The notes below the pieces were generated by a model. That model was not told where the DNA came from. It made no database searches and saw only the letters and a list, made by a program, of their open reading frames with translations. The translations under genes and the position numbers were made by a program. From assembly GCA_017448825.1 (NCBI GenBank), contig JAFSKR010000009.1:1-40400 (forward strand): a stretch of DNA of 40,400 bases, given 5' to 3'. Below are positions 26,960 through 34,806 of this stretch, in pieces (position 1 is the first letter of the stretch; each line of letters starts with the position of its first letter). Source of the stretch: Bacteroidaceae bacterium. GTDB taxonomy: Bacteria > Bacteroidota > Bacteroidia > Bacteroidales > Bacteroidaceae.

Positions 26960-27607
26960 ATGAAACTCAACAAGTATCTCTTTCTTGCAACCGCTGCACT
27001 GTTCAGCGTGTCTTTCACCTCATGCAGCGACGACGATGATGACAAATCCTCTTCTGCATCTGTAGAATACGACGCACATGCCGTTGACCTCGGTCTGCCC
27101 AGCGGCACCCTCTGGTCTGACCAAAACGTGGGGGCAAACACTCCCGAAGAGTTTGGTGACTACTACGCCTGGGGCTCTCTCGTCACCTACTCCGCTTACA
27201 CCGCCGAAAACTATGTGGTTGACACCAAGAACACTGGCGACGATTGGGGCGGCAACCCGCTCTACGATGTTGTCACACAGAAGTATGGTGGTGCATGGCG
27301 GACACCAAGCTCGTCAGATTTTGGAGAACTAATCCTCAACACGACCAAAGAGTGGACCACCGAAAATGGCGTGAAAGGGTTGCGATTCACAGGTCCCAAC
27401 GGCAACAGCATTTTCCTCCCCGCAGCAGGCTATGCAGTCGATTCCAACAAGCAACGCGTGGGATTCCTCGGAGCGTATGTTACCAGTTCTATTGACCCAG
27501 GCTATGAAGGTGTGGGTGTAAGAGCCGAAATCAATGCGGGTGGAGCAGGACAAGCTGGTTATTATAGTTATCACGGATGCTCAGTCCGAGGCATCAAACG
27601 GAAGTGA
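26960..27607 (+). CDS. FISUMP-domain surface lipoprotein
   Basis: The 215-residue lipoprotein has its lipobox Cys at 22 (FTSC) followed by SDDDDDK, an acidic surface-export signal. The body is a Fibrobacter succinogenes major-paralogous (FISUMP) domain: AVDLGLPSGTLWSDQNVGANTPEEFGDYYAWG, then GGAWRTPSSSDFGELI, GLRFTGPNGNSIFLPAAGY and the end CSVRGIKRK. Such proteins are abundant surface proteins of gut Bacteroidetes; the function is unknown, possibly binding or adhesion. It lies after the susD terminator and no clear own promoter was seen, so it may depend on readthrough. A truncated paralog lies within the mobile element at 33630. Confidence 0.85.
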   Translation: MKLNKYLFLATAALFSVSFTSCSDDDDDKSSSASVEYDAHAVDLGLPSGTLWSDQNVGANTPEEFGDYYAWGSLVTYSAYTAENYVVDTKNTGDDWGGNPLYDVVTQKYGGAWRTPSSSDFGELILNTTKEWTTENGVKGLRFTGPNGNSIFLPAAGYAVDSNKQRVGFLGAYVTSSIDPGYEGVGVRAEINAGGAGQAGYYSYHGCSVRGIKRK

Positions 27608-27722
27608 GTCTCCCATCAAGGGACTTATTCATCCACACAACATATTATCCATTCATTCGAGAAGGGCTACCCAACACAAAAGGTGGCTCGTCTCCTGTTT
27701 TGCCCCACGCTCGATACCCCAA

Positions 27723-27793
27723 GAGGGGTGAGACTCTGACCGTTAAAGGGGTGAGAGTCTCACCTATGGTATAGGTCAGACTCTCACCCCTTT
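27723..27793. terminator. Large palindrome between convergent genes, likely bidirectional terminator
   Basis: AAAGGGGTGAGAGTCTCACC.. (27745-27767) pairs with the arm 27771-27793 over 23 bp with one mismatch and a 3-base loop. A further partial copy of the arm (GAGGGGTGAGACTCTGACC) precedes it at 27723-27741. It lies between the FISUMP gene and the minus-strand GNAT gene. The remaining sequence 27608-27722 holds nothing recognisable. Confidence 0.6.
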
Positions 27794-27805
27794 TGGGGCA
27801 CTTCC

Positions 27806-28282
27806 TCACAGTACCAACTCCATGTGGATGCTTGTCGCCGTATGCCCCGAGTTGCCCAGCCGATGGGGCAAGTCGGTGAAGCCGTGACGGGCATACATCT
27901 TCACCGCATCGGCAAACTCGGGGAAGGACTCTATATATAAATAAGTGTACCCCGCCTTGCGAGCCTCGTCTATCACCAGCCGAAACAGCCGAGAGCCATA
28001 CCCCTTGCCACGCACACGGGGCGAGAGGTAGAACTTCACCACCTCGGCATATCCCTCGGGCAGTCCCTCCGTGGGAAAGAACCCACAGCCGCCCATCACC
28101 TCGCCATCCTCTTCCACCACCCAGTAAGTGGCATCCTCTCTCTGCATCGTCTCACAGATGTGCCATGTTCTTGGGTCGTCATACACCGTATGTACCAGCG
28201 GTGCCCCATACTCCTCAAACACCGCCCTTATCAGCCTCGCCAACGGTGCCTGGTCTCTCATCTCAATCGGTCGTATCGTCAT
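27806..28282 (-). CDS. GNAT family N-acetyltransferase
   Basis: The 158-residue protein begins MTIRPIEMRDQAPLARLIRAVF. The acetyl-CoA-binding pattern is VVKFYLSPRVRGKGYGSRLFRLVIDEARKAG (RxxGxG/A), followed by YLYIESFPEFADAVKMYARHGFTDLP, as usual for GNAT enzymes acting on small molecules or free amino groups. The ATG at 28282 is chosen because a -7 box lies just upstream; an upstream in-frame ATG would overlap the promoter. The acceptor is unknown. Confidence 0.88.
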   Translation of the reverse strand: MTIRPIEMRDQAPLARLIRAVFEEYGAPLVHTVYDDPRTWHICETMQREDATYWVVEEDGEVMGGCGFFPTEGLPEGYAEVVKFYLSPRVRGKGYGSRLFRLVIDEARKAGYTYLYIESFPEFADAVKMYARHGFTDLPHRLGNSGHTATSIHMELVL

Positions 28283-28304
28283 ATCGTGTTTGTTTTTCTC
28301 GCCA

Positions 28305-28312
28305 CAAAGGTA
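28305..28312 (-). promoter_or_regulatory. -7 box of the GNAT gene
   Basis: TACCTTTG on the minus strand, 22 bases before the ATG. Confidence 0.6.
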
Positions 28313-28472
28313 CGGCTTTTTTCTCACACCACAAAAGAGTCTTATCAACACTTTCTGCGCTTAGAACACAAGTACGTCATTTTTTAGTTATGGCGAATAT
28401 CCACTGTTGACCTTGCGGAACATCTACAACTGGTTTATCCGTGCTTCAAGCAGGTCGCCAGCCTCGTGCTCG

Positions 28473-28562
28473 TCTTAAAACATAAGTTGTGGTTGTAGAA
28501 ATACAGATTGTGGTTATAGAAATACAACTTATGGCTTTACAAATACAACTTATGTTTTAAGA
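28473..28562. repeat. 90-bp repeat: three 21-bp tandem units framed by an 18-bp inverted repeat
   Basis: The outer arms TCTTAAAACATAAGTTGT (28473-28490) and its exact reverse complement (28545-28562) enclose three imperfect 21-bp units starting at 28491, 28512 and 28533 (GGTTRTAGAAATACARMTTRT type). No coding potential. It sits in the chromosome just left of the mobile element. The stretch 28313-28472 before it holds no recognised feature. Confidence 0.7.
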
Positions 28563-28588
28563 TGGATATCGGCATAAGAAGGTGCTTT

Positions 28589-28605
28589 ATACCTCATTTA
28601 GGGTA
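28589..28605 (+). repeat. attL, left 17-bp direct repeat
   Basis: ATACCTCATTTAGGGTA, identical to 37259-37275; flanking bases differ on both sides. Confidence 0.75.
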
Positions 28606-28849
28606 GTTCCCCGTGTTTTTTGCCAATTTTCACAAAAACACCGATTTTCATAACAAGCTATTTTACACGCATTTATAAGTTTTTGGTCTCGCCCCCTAAA
28701 AAAGGACACGGAAAATTGTTTTTTTTATCTTTTTTTGATTGCTAAATTGTTTTTCTCTAATTTTGGACGCTAAATGATAACTCAACATATCAGAAATCAT
28801 CAATATGGCGACCCAAAGAGAGACAAAAAAATTGCACACCGTTGACTCC

Positions 28850-28911
28850 AAAAGTCTGGAATCGCACGCGCCGAGAAAATATTTTCTTATTTCGTGCGAT
28901 TCCAGACTTTT
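28850..28911. terminator. 19-bp perfect inverted repeat upstream of the integrase
   Basis: AAAAGTCTGGAATCGCACG (28850-28868) and its exact complement (28893-28911) are separated by 24 AT-rich bases, and the right arm ends in a T run. It could stop incoming transcription before the integrase gene or attenuate integrase expression. The rest of 28606-28973 is AT-rich with no gene seen. Confidence 0.6.
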
Positions 28912-28973
28912 TTGGAAAAAAAATTGCGAAAAATTTGGAAATTTCGGAATTTTGTTTTAAAAAATATTTTTTT

Positions 28974-30122
28974 ATGCCGAAAAGTTATAGAGTAATAAGT
29001 AAGCTGTATAAAATCCGACTCCTCCAGAAGAGGTCGGCAGATGGCGAACGGTGGAACTACATCCTCGAGTATAACTGTGGGGGAACCCGTCGCCGACATG
29101 AGATGTTGCCGCTGTGGACATACGACGAAGCGAACACGGCAAGCAAGAAGCAGTGGAATAAGGACACGGCTGCGGTGGCAGAAAAAGTGATGACTGAGAA
29201 AGCACTGAAGATGATGAAGGACGAAGAGGGGTTCCGCATAGGCAAGGAGAGATACGTGGACTTCTGGCAATATGCCGAGGAATACTACCAGCGATACGAC
29301 AAGGCCGACAAGGCATCCGTGAAGATGGGGCTTGTTCGGTTCCGTGAGTTCGTCTTTGAGAAATACCCCAACTATGTGGGGACGCTGAGCACTCAGTATA
29401 TGACCCATCAGATGATGGCAGCTGCCAAGGACTGGCTGGTAAGCAAATATATCCGTGAGCAGCGAAGCATGTGGGGGGCAACGACGGCCTGGGAGCGGCT
29501 CCGCAAGGTAGTAAGAGCAGCCGTCCGAGCGGGATTTCTAGAGAAGGATCCCTGTCGGAAGCTCAGCGTAAGGACTGACCCTCATGAAGTAAGGAAAGAG
29601 ATACTCCTACAGGACGAGTGGCGAAAGCTCATCGACACCCCCTTCCCAGACCATCCTGCACTTAGGAGAGCCTTTATTTTCTCTCTGTATACTGGTCTGA
29701 GGCTATGTGATATAAGGCGGCTGCGGTTCACCAATATATCCTTCGAGAATAAGAGGCTGCAGATTCGCCAGAGCAAGGTGGAGGGACACAGCAGCAGGAG
29801 TCTCCTCGACGTGCCCCTTGCTGATGTAGCCCTGCAGATGGCAGGTCGCCCAGCTCTTACAGACAAGGAACTGGTGTTCGGCGATGTACCTCATGCTGCC
29901 AACACCATCCTGCAAAGGTGGATTGCGCGTGCAGGCATCACCAAGCACATCACATGGCACTGTGCCCGTCATAGCTTTGCCGTCGCCGCGCTGACCAATG
30001 GGGCAGACATACAGACAGTATCGCGCCTGTTGGGTCATTCCTCTATCATGATGACCATCAAGTATCTTCATAAGGTAGACCCAAGCCTCAAGCAAGCAGT
30101 GGACAGTCTGCCCACTATATAG
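28974..30122 (+). CDS. Tyrosine recombinase (integrase) of the mobile element
   Basis: The 382-residue integrase catalyses recombination between att sites. Catalytic residues are visible: R243 in YTGLRLCDIRRL, H329 and R332 in WHCARHSFA, H355 in LLGHSSIMMT and the nucleophile Y364 in IKYLHKV. Residues 1-90 form an Arm-type N-terminal region and about 95-200 a SAM-like core-binding domain. The start at 28974 (MPKSYRVISKLYKIRLL) fits the family better than an upstream in-frame ATG at 28842, which would read through the inverted repeat. It lies 370 bases from the left att repeat. Confidence 0.92.
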   Translation: MPKSYRVISKLYKIRLLQKRSADGERWNYILEYNCGGTRRRHEMLPLWTYDEANTASKKQWNKDTAAVAEKVMTEKALKMMKDEEGFRIGKERYVDFWQYAEEYYQRYDKADKASVKMGLVRFREFVFEKYPNYVGTLSTQYMTHQMMAAAKDWLVSKYIREQRSMWGATTAWERLRKVVRAAVRAGFLEKDPCRKLSVRTDPHEVRKEILLQDEWRKLIDTPFPDHPALRRAFIFSLYTGLRLCDIRRLRFTNISFENKRLQIRQSKVEGHSSRSLLDVPLADVALQMAGRPALTDKELVFGDVPHAANTILQRWIARAGITKHITWHCARHSFAVAALTNGADIQTVSRLLGHSSIMMTIKYLHKVDPSLKQAVDSLPTI

Positions 30123-30172
30123 CCTACACATTATTTATATATATAATACTAACAACAAAAAAAATTTCAATT

Positions 30173-30553
30173 ATGGAAACAAATCTACTGATTCATGAGA
30201 TGCTGCAGAAGCTAATGGAGCAGCAGCAGTCGCTGCTCGAAATTATGAAGAGTGTTCAAAAGGAAGTTCTTGGCATGGGTCTCCATACCAAGCAGTACCT
30301 CACCGCCGACGAGGCAGCACATTACCTGGATTGCCATCGTTCTCACCTATGGACGATGAGCAATAGCGGACTCATCCATGTCTACCATCCCGGTCAGAGC
30401 CGAAAGAGGGCGTTTTACAAGAGGGAAGAACTGGATGAGTTCATCGATAAGGGCATCATCGAGAAACCCAAACGCGATGTAAAGAAGGAGGCTGATGCCA
30501 TCTTGTGGGACACCATCTTTGGCAACAAGGCAACAAGAAAAGATAAGAGATAA
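30173..30553 (+). CDS. Helix-turn-helix excisionase-like protein
   Basis: The 126-residue protein has a helical N-terminus (residues 1-38) and a MerR-like/HTH_17 domain: YLTADEAAHYLDCHRSHLWTMSNSGLIHVYHPGQSRKRAFYKREELDEFID. This arrangement is typical of small excisionase or DNA-binding accessory proteins next to integrases in Bacteroidetes elements. It follows the integrase by 50 bases and is closed by a terminator. A role in excision or in regulating the element is inferred from position. Confidence 0.8.
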   Translation: METNLLIHEMLQKLMEQQQSLLEIMKSVQKEVLGMGLHTKQYLTADEAAHYLDCHRSHLWTMSNSGLIHVYHPGQSRKRAFYKREELDEFIDKGIIEKPKRDVKKEADAILWDTIFGNKATRKDKR

Positions 30554-30558
30554 ATAAC

Positions 30559-30594
30559 GTAGCCCCGAGTTCCAAGGGGAATCTGCGGGGCTAC
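30559..30594 (+). terminator. Hairpin terminator after the excisionase-like gene
   Basis: GTAGCCCCG (30559-30567) pairs with CGGGGCTAC (30586-30594); the following T content is moderate. The sequence to 30705 is AT-rich leader. Confidence 0.7.
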
Positions 30595-30705
30595 ATTGTA
30601 GTAAACCAGGGCTGCAAAGGTAGAAATTTTCTATTTTTTTTACAAATTTTACACAAAAAAAATGTTGAAAATTTTATCTTTTGGCACATAAAATTAGCAA
30701 ATTTT

Positions 30706-31929
30706 ATGAAAAAAAATGATGAAAAAGACCAATTCCTCAGAATTGGCACGAAAATATACAAGAACTCACAACGCCCAGACGTTCATGGGGAGGTTCGCGA
30801 TGTTCGTATAGAGTGGTCAGTGGAAGCTATTCGACAAGACTTCGGGAACGATGAAGCAAGGCACATCATTGATTCTATGCCCAAGTATGACGGAGAGATA
30901 CCAGTGCCCGGGCATATCGACTACAAGCCGATAATCGGCAACTGGATTAACTCATACAAGCCTCTGAAATACCAACCCCAAAAAGGTGTGGATTTTCCTC
31001 ACATTCGGGGGTTGGTCAAGCACATCTTCGGCGAGCAATATGAGTTGGGAATGGACTACCTACAGCTGCTATACTTGCAGCCAATACAGAAGCTCCCAGT
31101 TATCCTGTTGGTCTCCAGGAAGACAGACACAGGCAAGTCAACATTCGTTCATTTTCTCCACGAAATCTATGGTGATAACGCCATACACCTGACCAATAAC
31201 AACCTCCGCTCGCAGTTCAATAGCGACTGGACGCGATCTCTCCTTATCATGATAGAAGAAACTCTCATGAACAGGAGAGAGGATTCGGAGATGCTGAAGA
31301 ACATGGTCACTGCTTATAATTACCAGAGCGAGGCTAAGGGTAAAGACCGCGTTGGTGTACAATTCTTCGCGAAGCTCATTATGTGCTCGAACAATGAAGA
31401 GAACCCTGTAATTATAGAACCTGAAGATACACGCTTCTGGGTCCGGAAAATAGAAACACCCAAGGAACGTGACCCACGCCTGATGGAGAAACTTACGTAT
31501 GAGATTCCTGCTTTTCTTCATTTCTTGACCAAACGCAATCTCTCCACACAGATGGAAGACCGCCTGTGGTTCCGACGTGACCTCATCGAGACTGATGCTT
31601 GGCGGTCTATCGTCAACGGCAATCGTCACAACTTAGAAAAACAGACGCTTGAACTATGCGAGGACATCATGGATTCTTGTCAGGTAGGGGCATTGTATTT
31701 CTGTTTGAACGACCTGATGAACCTCCTTAGCTACGCTGGCTACAAGGTCGAGCGACTACAGGTCAAGCAGATGCTCCAGAAGAAGTGGCAGTTATCGCCC
31801 TCTGTGGTGCCCAACACCTACAATACTTATCTTCCAGACGCGACAGTTCCGGAGAGATATAGCGCAGAACACCGACAGGGGCGATATTACACCATCACCC
31901 AAGAATTTTTACATAAATTAACAGTTTGA
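30706..31929 (+). CDS. VapE/DUF5906-like primase-helicase
   Basis: The 407-residue protein carries an SF3-like ATPase core. Walker A is LVSRKTDTGKST (GKS at residues 143-145), followed by SLLIMIEETLMNRR in the Walker B position and FFAKLIMCSNNEENPVII, the motif C-like segment with conserved asparagine. This is the pattern of the virulence-associated E/DUF5906 helicases of phages and integrative elements, which unwind DNA at the element's replication origin. It directly precedes the inverted iteron array (31950-32154) and the CHC2/Toprim primase, consistent with a replication module. Confidence 0.85.
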   Translation: MKKNDEKDQFLRIGTKIYKNSQRPDVHGEVRDVRIEWSVEAIRQDFGNDEARHIIDSMPKYDGEIPVPGHIDYKPIIGNWINSYKPLKYQPQKGVDFPHIRGLVKHIFGEQYELGMDYLQLLYLQPIQKLPVILLVSRKTDTGKSTFVHFLHEIYGDNAIHLTNNNLRSQFNSDWTRSLLIMIEETLMNRREDSEMLKNMVTAYNYQSEAKGKDRVGVQFFAKLIMCSNNEENPVIIEPEDTRFWVRKIETPKERDPRLMEKLTYEIPAFLHFLTKRNLSTQMEDRLWFRRDLIETDAWRSIVNGNRHNLEKQTLELCEDIMDSCQVGALYFCLNDLMNLLSYAGYKVERLQVKQMLQKKWQLSPSVVPNTYNTYLPDATVPERYSAEHRQGRYYTITQEFLHKLTV

Positions 31930-31949
31930 TTTTCAGAAACCCCCAAAAA

Positions 31950-32154
31950 TTTTGTAGGTTTTGTAGGTTTTGTAGGGACTCTTAGAGAATCAATAAGTTA
32001 GATACCCATTTTTACCTACAAAGTACCTACAAAACCTACAAAATTTTTGGCGGCAAAAAGAAAAAAAACCAATTTTGTAGGTTTTGTAGGGAATTTTTCA
32101 CTTGTAACTATCTGAGTGACAGACGTTCCCTACAAACCTACAAAACCTACAAAA
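31950..32154. repeat. Array of 9-bp TTTTGTAGG units in both orientations, candidate replication origin
   Basis: Eleven units are arranged in four clusters: three forward (31950-31976), three reverse (32015-32043, the first ending in G), two forward (32073-32090), three reverse (32129-32154, the first one base short). Each forward cluster faces a reverse cluster, giving two large inverted repeats. The array lies between helicase and primase genes. A further forward copy is at 34745-34753. Rep binding is inference; stacked terminators are the alternative. Confidence 0.7.
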
Positions 32155-32228
32155 TTTTTTATCTATCCCCCAGCTACGCGGAATATAGACATGAATATAG
32201 TACAACTAATATGTAATTTTGATAAAAA

Positions 32229-33155
32229 ATGAATATTGAACAGGCTAAAAAAATCAACATTGTTGCCTGGCTCGCGGAGCAAGGCATTCACCCCAAGGGC
32301 AAGTCGTGCCAAGGAGAGCTTCTATATCTCTCTCCTTGTCGCCAAGAGAAACACCCTTCGTTCTCGGTCTCTCCGACCAAAAACGTATGGCATGATTTCG
32401 CCACAGGCGAGGGAGGGTCTATCGTAGACCTTATCATGTCACTGCGCCACGTCGATGTGCGTGGTGCACTCGCCATCCTCGCCAATGGTGACAATTCTCT
32501 CTATCCTTGCTGCCACCTCAATTCCACTCATTTCGTTGAGGTCGATGGCAACAAGGAAAGAATACAGATTCAGGCGGTGAAGGAACTGCGGCACCCCGCA
32601 CTGCTGCGGTATATCCAGCAGCGGTGCATTCCGGAAGATATAGCTCGCCAATTCTGTAAGGAGGTACATTATACCAACGGCGACTACAGCTTTTTCGCGG
32701 TTGGTTTTCCGAACGCCAATAATGGCTGGGAGGTGCGCAATGAACGCGAGGGAAGCAAACGGACAATATATTCGAAGATGTATTCGTTCGTGCCGAACGG
32801 TGCCGATAACGTGGTCATCTTCGAGGGGTTCTTCGACTTCCTTTCTTTCCTTGCTGCTCTCCCTGATGACAAAAGGCAGAAACATGATTACTTAATTCTC
32901 AACTCGGTGTCGCTGGTTAAGTATGCAAGGGAAGTCATTAACAGCTATGACTACAGCACCATCTACACCGCGCTGGATAACGATGATGCCGGACGCAAGG
33001 CGACGGAGAACATCATCGGCTTTCGGCTTCATGGGGTGCAAGCCATAGACCTGGCACCCAGATATGCACCTTTCAACGACATCAATGAGTGGCTATGCCA
33101 TAACCCTGATAGAGTCTTCGATGGACAAGTCCGAGCGTCGGGACTCTTCCCGTAA
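32229..33155 (+). CDS. CHC2 zinc-finger/Toprim primase
   Basis: The 308-residue protein has a DnaG-type N-terminal region (LYLSPCRQEKHPSFSVSPTKNVWHDFATGEGGSIVDLIM) in which the C-x-x-x-x-H part of the zinc site remains but the second cysteine pair is replaced by HDFATGEGG. A Toprim domain follows: VVIFEGFFDFLSFLAAL and YTALDNDDAGRKATENI. It would synthesise primers for replication or for the complementary strand after transfer, as the primases of NBU elements are thought to do. It sits just after the iteron array and starts 10 residues before a conserved INIVAWL helix. Confidence 0.85.
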   Translation: MNIEQAKKINIVAWLAEQGIHPKGKSCQGELLYLSPCRQEKHPSFSVSPTKNVWHDFATGEGGSIVDLIMSLRHVDVRGALAILANGDNSLYPCCHLNSTHFVEVDGNKERIQIQAVKELRHPALLRYIQQRCIPEDIARQFCKEVHYTNGDYSFFAVGFPNANNGWEVRNEREGSKRTIYSKMYSFVPNGADNVVIFEGFFDFLSFLAALPDDKRQKHDYLILNSVSLVKYAREVINSYDYSTIYTALDNDDAGRKATENIIGFRLHGVQAIDLAPRYAPFNDINEWLCHNPDRVFDGQVRASGLFP

Positions 33156-33278
33156 GGTTCAGTCCCTGCGTCGGTTCTTCTGGATGATTGCCTCTCTCCC
33201 TTTTTTCCCTTACTGGGACATCGGGCCAACGGCACGAGGAACTTTCTCTCTTCGTCGCAAAGTTAGGATGACCGCTAC

Positions 33279-33403
33279 CATCCAAGTACCGACAGGCTAT
33301 TTCCACATTTATTTTTTGGCAGCCTTCCACTTTTTCTTTCTTCACGCCAAGGCTAAAAGAAAAAGAGGTATTCCTAAAAATAAATGTGAAAATTCCTTGG
33401 ATG
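33279..33403. other. Structured non-coding region with three nested inverted repeats
   Basis: CATCCAAG (33279-33286) pairs with CTTGGATG (33396-33403); CACATTTATTTTT (33304-33316) with AAAAATAAATGTG (33376-33388); CTTTTTCTTT (33330-33339) with AAAGAAAAAG (33356-33365). Together they form one long imperfect stem of 125 bases. A minus-strand -7 box TAACTTTG lies next to it at 33258-33265. No gene is seen between 33156 and 33629. Candidate single-strand origin, second oriT or structured RNA. Confidence 0.5.
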
Positions 33404-33629
33404 CCTCGCTTTCCGTCATGCCTACTTAAAGCAACGAAGAGATTAAATTCCTCGTCTGCCGCACACCGATGAATAAAAAAAATGTCGAGGGTCAACACAC
33501 AGAAGAGAAACTATTACTTCTCAACCCTTCGGGAAGAGACCTGTCGCCGACCCCGATAAATTAAAATACTCGCTACGATACAATAACTAAAACAGATGAG
33601 CCAACTGGATAAAACGGGCAACTACAATT

Positions 33630-33788
33630 ATGGATACCAAGAACATCAACTACCCACACACAAAGCCTATTCTCGTTGACCTCGGACTCCCATCAGGCAC
33701 ACTATGGGCAGACAGAAACGTCGGAGCAGACACGCCTGAAGGATATGGAGACTACTCTACTGAAGACAACAAAAAAGAAACGAGTTGA
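33630..33788 (+). pseudogene. FISUMP-domain N-terminal fragment inside the mobile element
   Basis: The 52-codon frame reads MDTKNINYPHTKPILVDLGLPSGTLWADRNVGADTPEGYGDY and then stops after an unrelated tail. VDLGLPSGTLW and NVGA.TPE..GDY match the start of FISUMP domains, including the chromosomal one at 26960, but DNA similarity is moderate, so it is not a recent copy of that gene. No signal peptide is present. Either a truncated cargo gene or a small protein using only this motif. Confidence 0.6.
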
Positions 33789-33907
33789 ATGTTGCGCCGA
33801 TGAGCAGCCGACAGACTACTCAAATAGGTGGCAATGACAACATCAACTCTATTTCTGTTGCAAAGTTATATATTTTTTATTTATTCACCTCTAAAAACCT
33901 TAAAAAA

Positions 33908-34306
33908 ATGGAACTAAAAAAAATTATTGCTGCAGCCGAAAACGTGAAGGCTGCTATTAAGAACCAAGCAGACAAGCACCTTCGTTTGCAGGGAGAACAA
34001 TTTGATTATTCTGCTGAGAACGACGTGAAAGTTGACCTCAGTGACGTTTTCTTATTCGATGTGAAGAACGATGAAGACAACCCTAACGAGGCATTCCGCT
34101 ACATAAGCGTCGGTGTCAATCGCGAGAACATCCCTCTGGGACAACTCTTTCGCTGGCTCAAGAAGATGGGCATCGACGAGAACAATTGCGATAACTACGA
34201 GCAGCTGAGCGTCAGTGAAGACATAATGGATGGCTTTAGGCTTGTTTTCTCCTTGGACGCAGAACGACTTTTTCGTTTATTCGACCCGGAAGACACAACA
34301 AAATAA
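33908..34306 (+). CDS. Small acidic hypothetical protein of the mobile element
   Basis: The 132-residue protein is acidic with no membrane segment or recognisable domain (KKIIAAAENVKAAIKNQADKHLRLQ; DLSDVFLFDVKNDEDNPNEAFRYISVGV; SLDAERLFRLFDPED). Coding is supported by codon use, by a purine-rich stretch before the ATG at 33908 and by a terminator hairpin 17 bases after the stop. A minus-strand -7 box (TAACTTTG, 33861-33868) lies just upstream and points away. Function unknown; an antitoxin-like or accessory role cannot be tested here. Confidence 0.65.
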   Translation: MELKKIIAAAENVKAAIKNQADKHLRLQGEQFDYSAENDVKVDLSDVFLFDVKNDEDNPNEAFRYISVGVNRENIPLGQLFRWLKKMGIDENNCDNYEQLSVSEDIMDGFRLVFSLDAERLFRLFDPEDTTK

Positions 34307-34323
34307 CAACATCCTCCATTCTT

Positions 34324-34388
34324 AGCCACCTTTCAGGGTGGCTTTTCATTGTCAACAAGAAAAGGGCAAGCTTGTAAATCTTGCCCTT
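34324..34388. terminator. Two successive hairpins after the acidic protein gene
   Basis: AGCCACC (34324-34330) pairs with GGTGGCT (34337-34343) followed by TTTT; then AAGGGCAAG (34362-34370) pairs with CTTGCCCTT (34380-34388). The second overlaps the end of a minus-strand open frame and may serve the other direction. Confidence 0.7.
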
Positions 34389-34617
34389 AAAAGCCTCGCT
34401 TCGTCTGAATGGCGAAGTAAGTTTGCTCCTGTGCTACGATTGCTTTACTGGGGTCGGCATTTTGAACTATCAGATATCTGGACAATTTAACAGAATCAAC
34501 AGGACGTTCTGCGCCAGAACCAATCTCAACCATTTCGAGGACATCCTCGAAATGGTCTTCAATTCTCCAAACAAATTCCTCAAAAATTGTTGTTGGAGTA
34601 AAGGATGGTAAAAGATA
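34387..34617 (-). pseudogene. Minus-strand open frame without a start, possible gene remnant
   Basis: A 76-codon frame reads like a real acidic protein (FTPTTIFEEFVWRIEDHFEDVLEMVEIGSGAERPVDSVKLSRYLIV...), but it opens after a stop at 34618-34620 and lacks a start codon at its beginning. It may be the 3' part of a broken gene. Unassigned. Confidence 0.35.
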
Positions 34618-34640
34618 TTACGACCACCGTTTACCAATTG

Positions 34641-34726
34641 GAAAAAACAAAGCTGATTGACTTTATAAATCAATCAGCTCAGGGTTTTACAACAGCGGGG
34701 GATTCACCTTATCCGCCTTATTCCGC
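34641..34726 (-). ncRNA. Candidate small RNA (about 85 nt), minus strand
   Basis: A minus-strand -7 box TATCTTTG (34730-34737) is followed about 50 bases later by a terminator: AGCTGATTGA paired with TCAATCAGCT (34679-34651 region) and then TTGTTTTTT. Between them CAGCGG and CCGCTG can form a 5' hairpin. No ORF fits. Predicted only from promoter plus terminator. Confidence 0.45.
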
Positions 34727-34729
34727 TGG

Positions 34730-34737
34730 CAAAGATA
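34730..34737 (-). promoter_or_regulatory. -7 box of the minus-strand small RNA
   Basis: TATCTTTG on the minus strand. It is divergent from the + promoter at 34799; a single iteron unit (34745-34753) lies between the two. Confidence 0.5.
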
Positions 34738-34775
34738 CGAAAAAATTTTGTAGGTTTCCATTTTTTTATCTTTTT

Positions 34776-34806
34776 TTTGTTGATTTCTTTTTTTGTTGTA
34801 ACTTTG
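34776..34806 (+). promoter_or_regulatory. Promoter of the + strand small RNA
   Basis: TTTG at 34776-34779 and TAACTTTG at 34799-34806 with 19-base spacing. Its last five bases are part of the 32-bp inverted repeat. Confidence 0.6.

Noticed and set aside
31950-32154. CRISPR array
   Set aside because: Units are only 9 bp, adjoin without spacers inside clusters and alternate in orientation; no cas genes are present.
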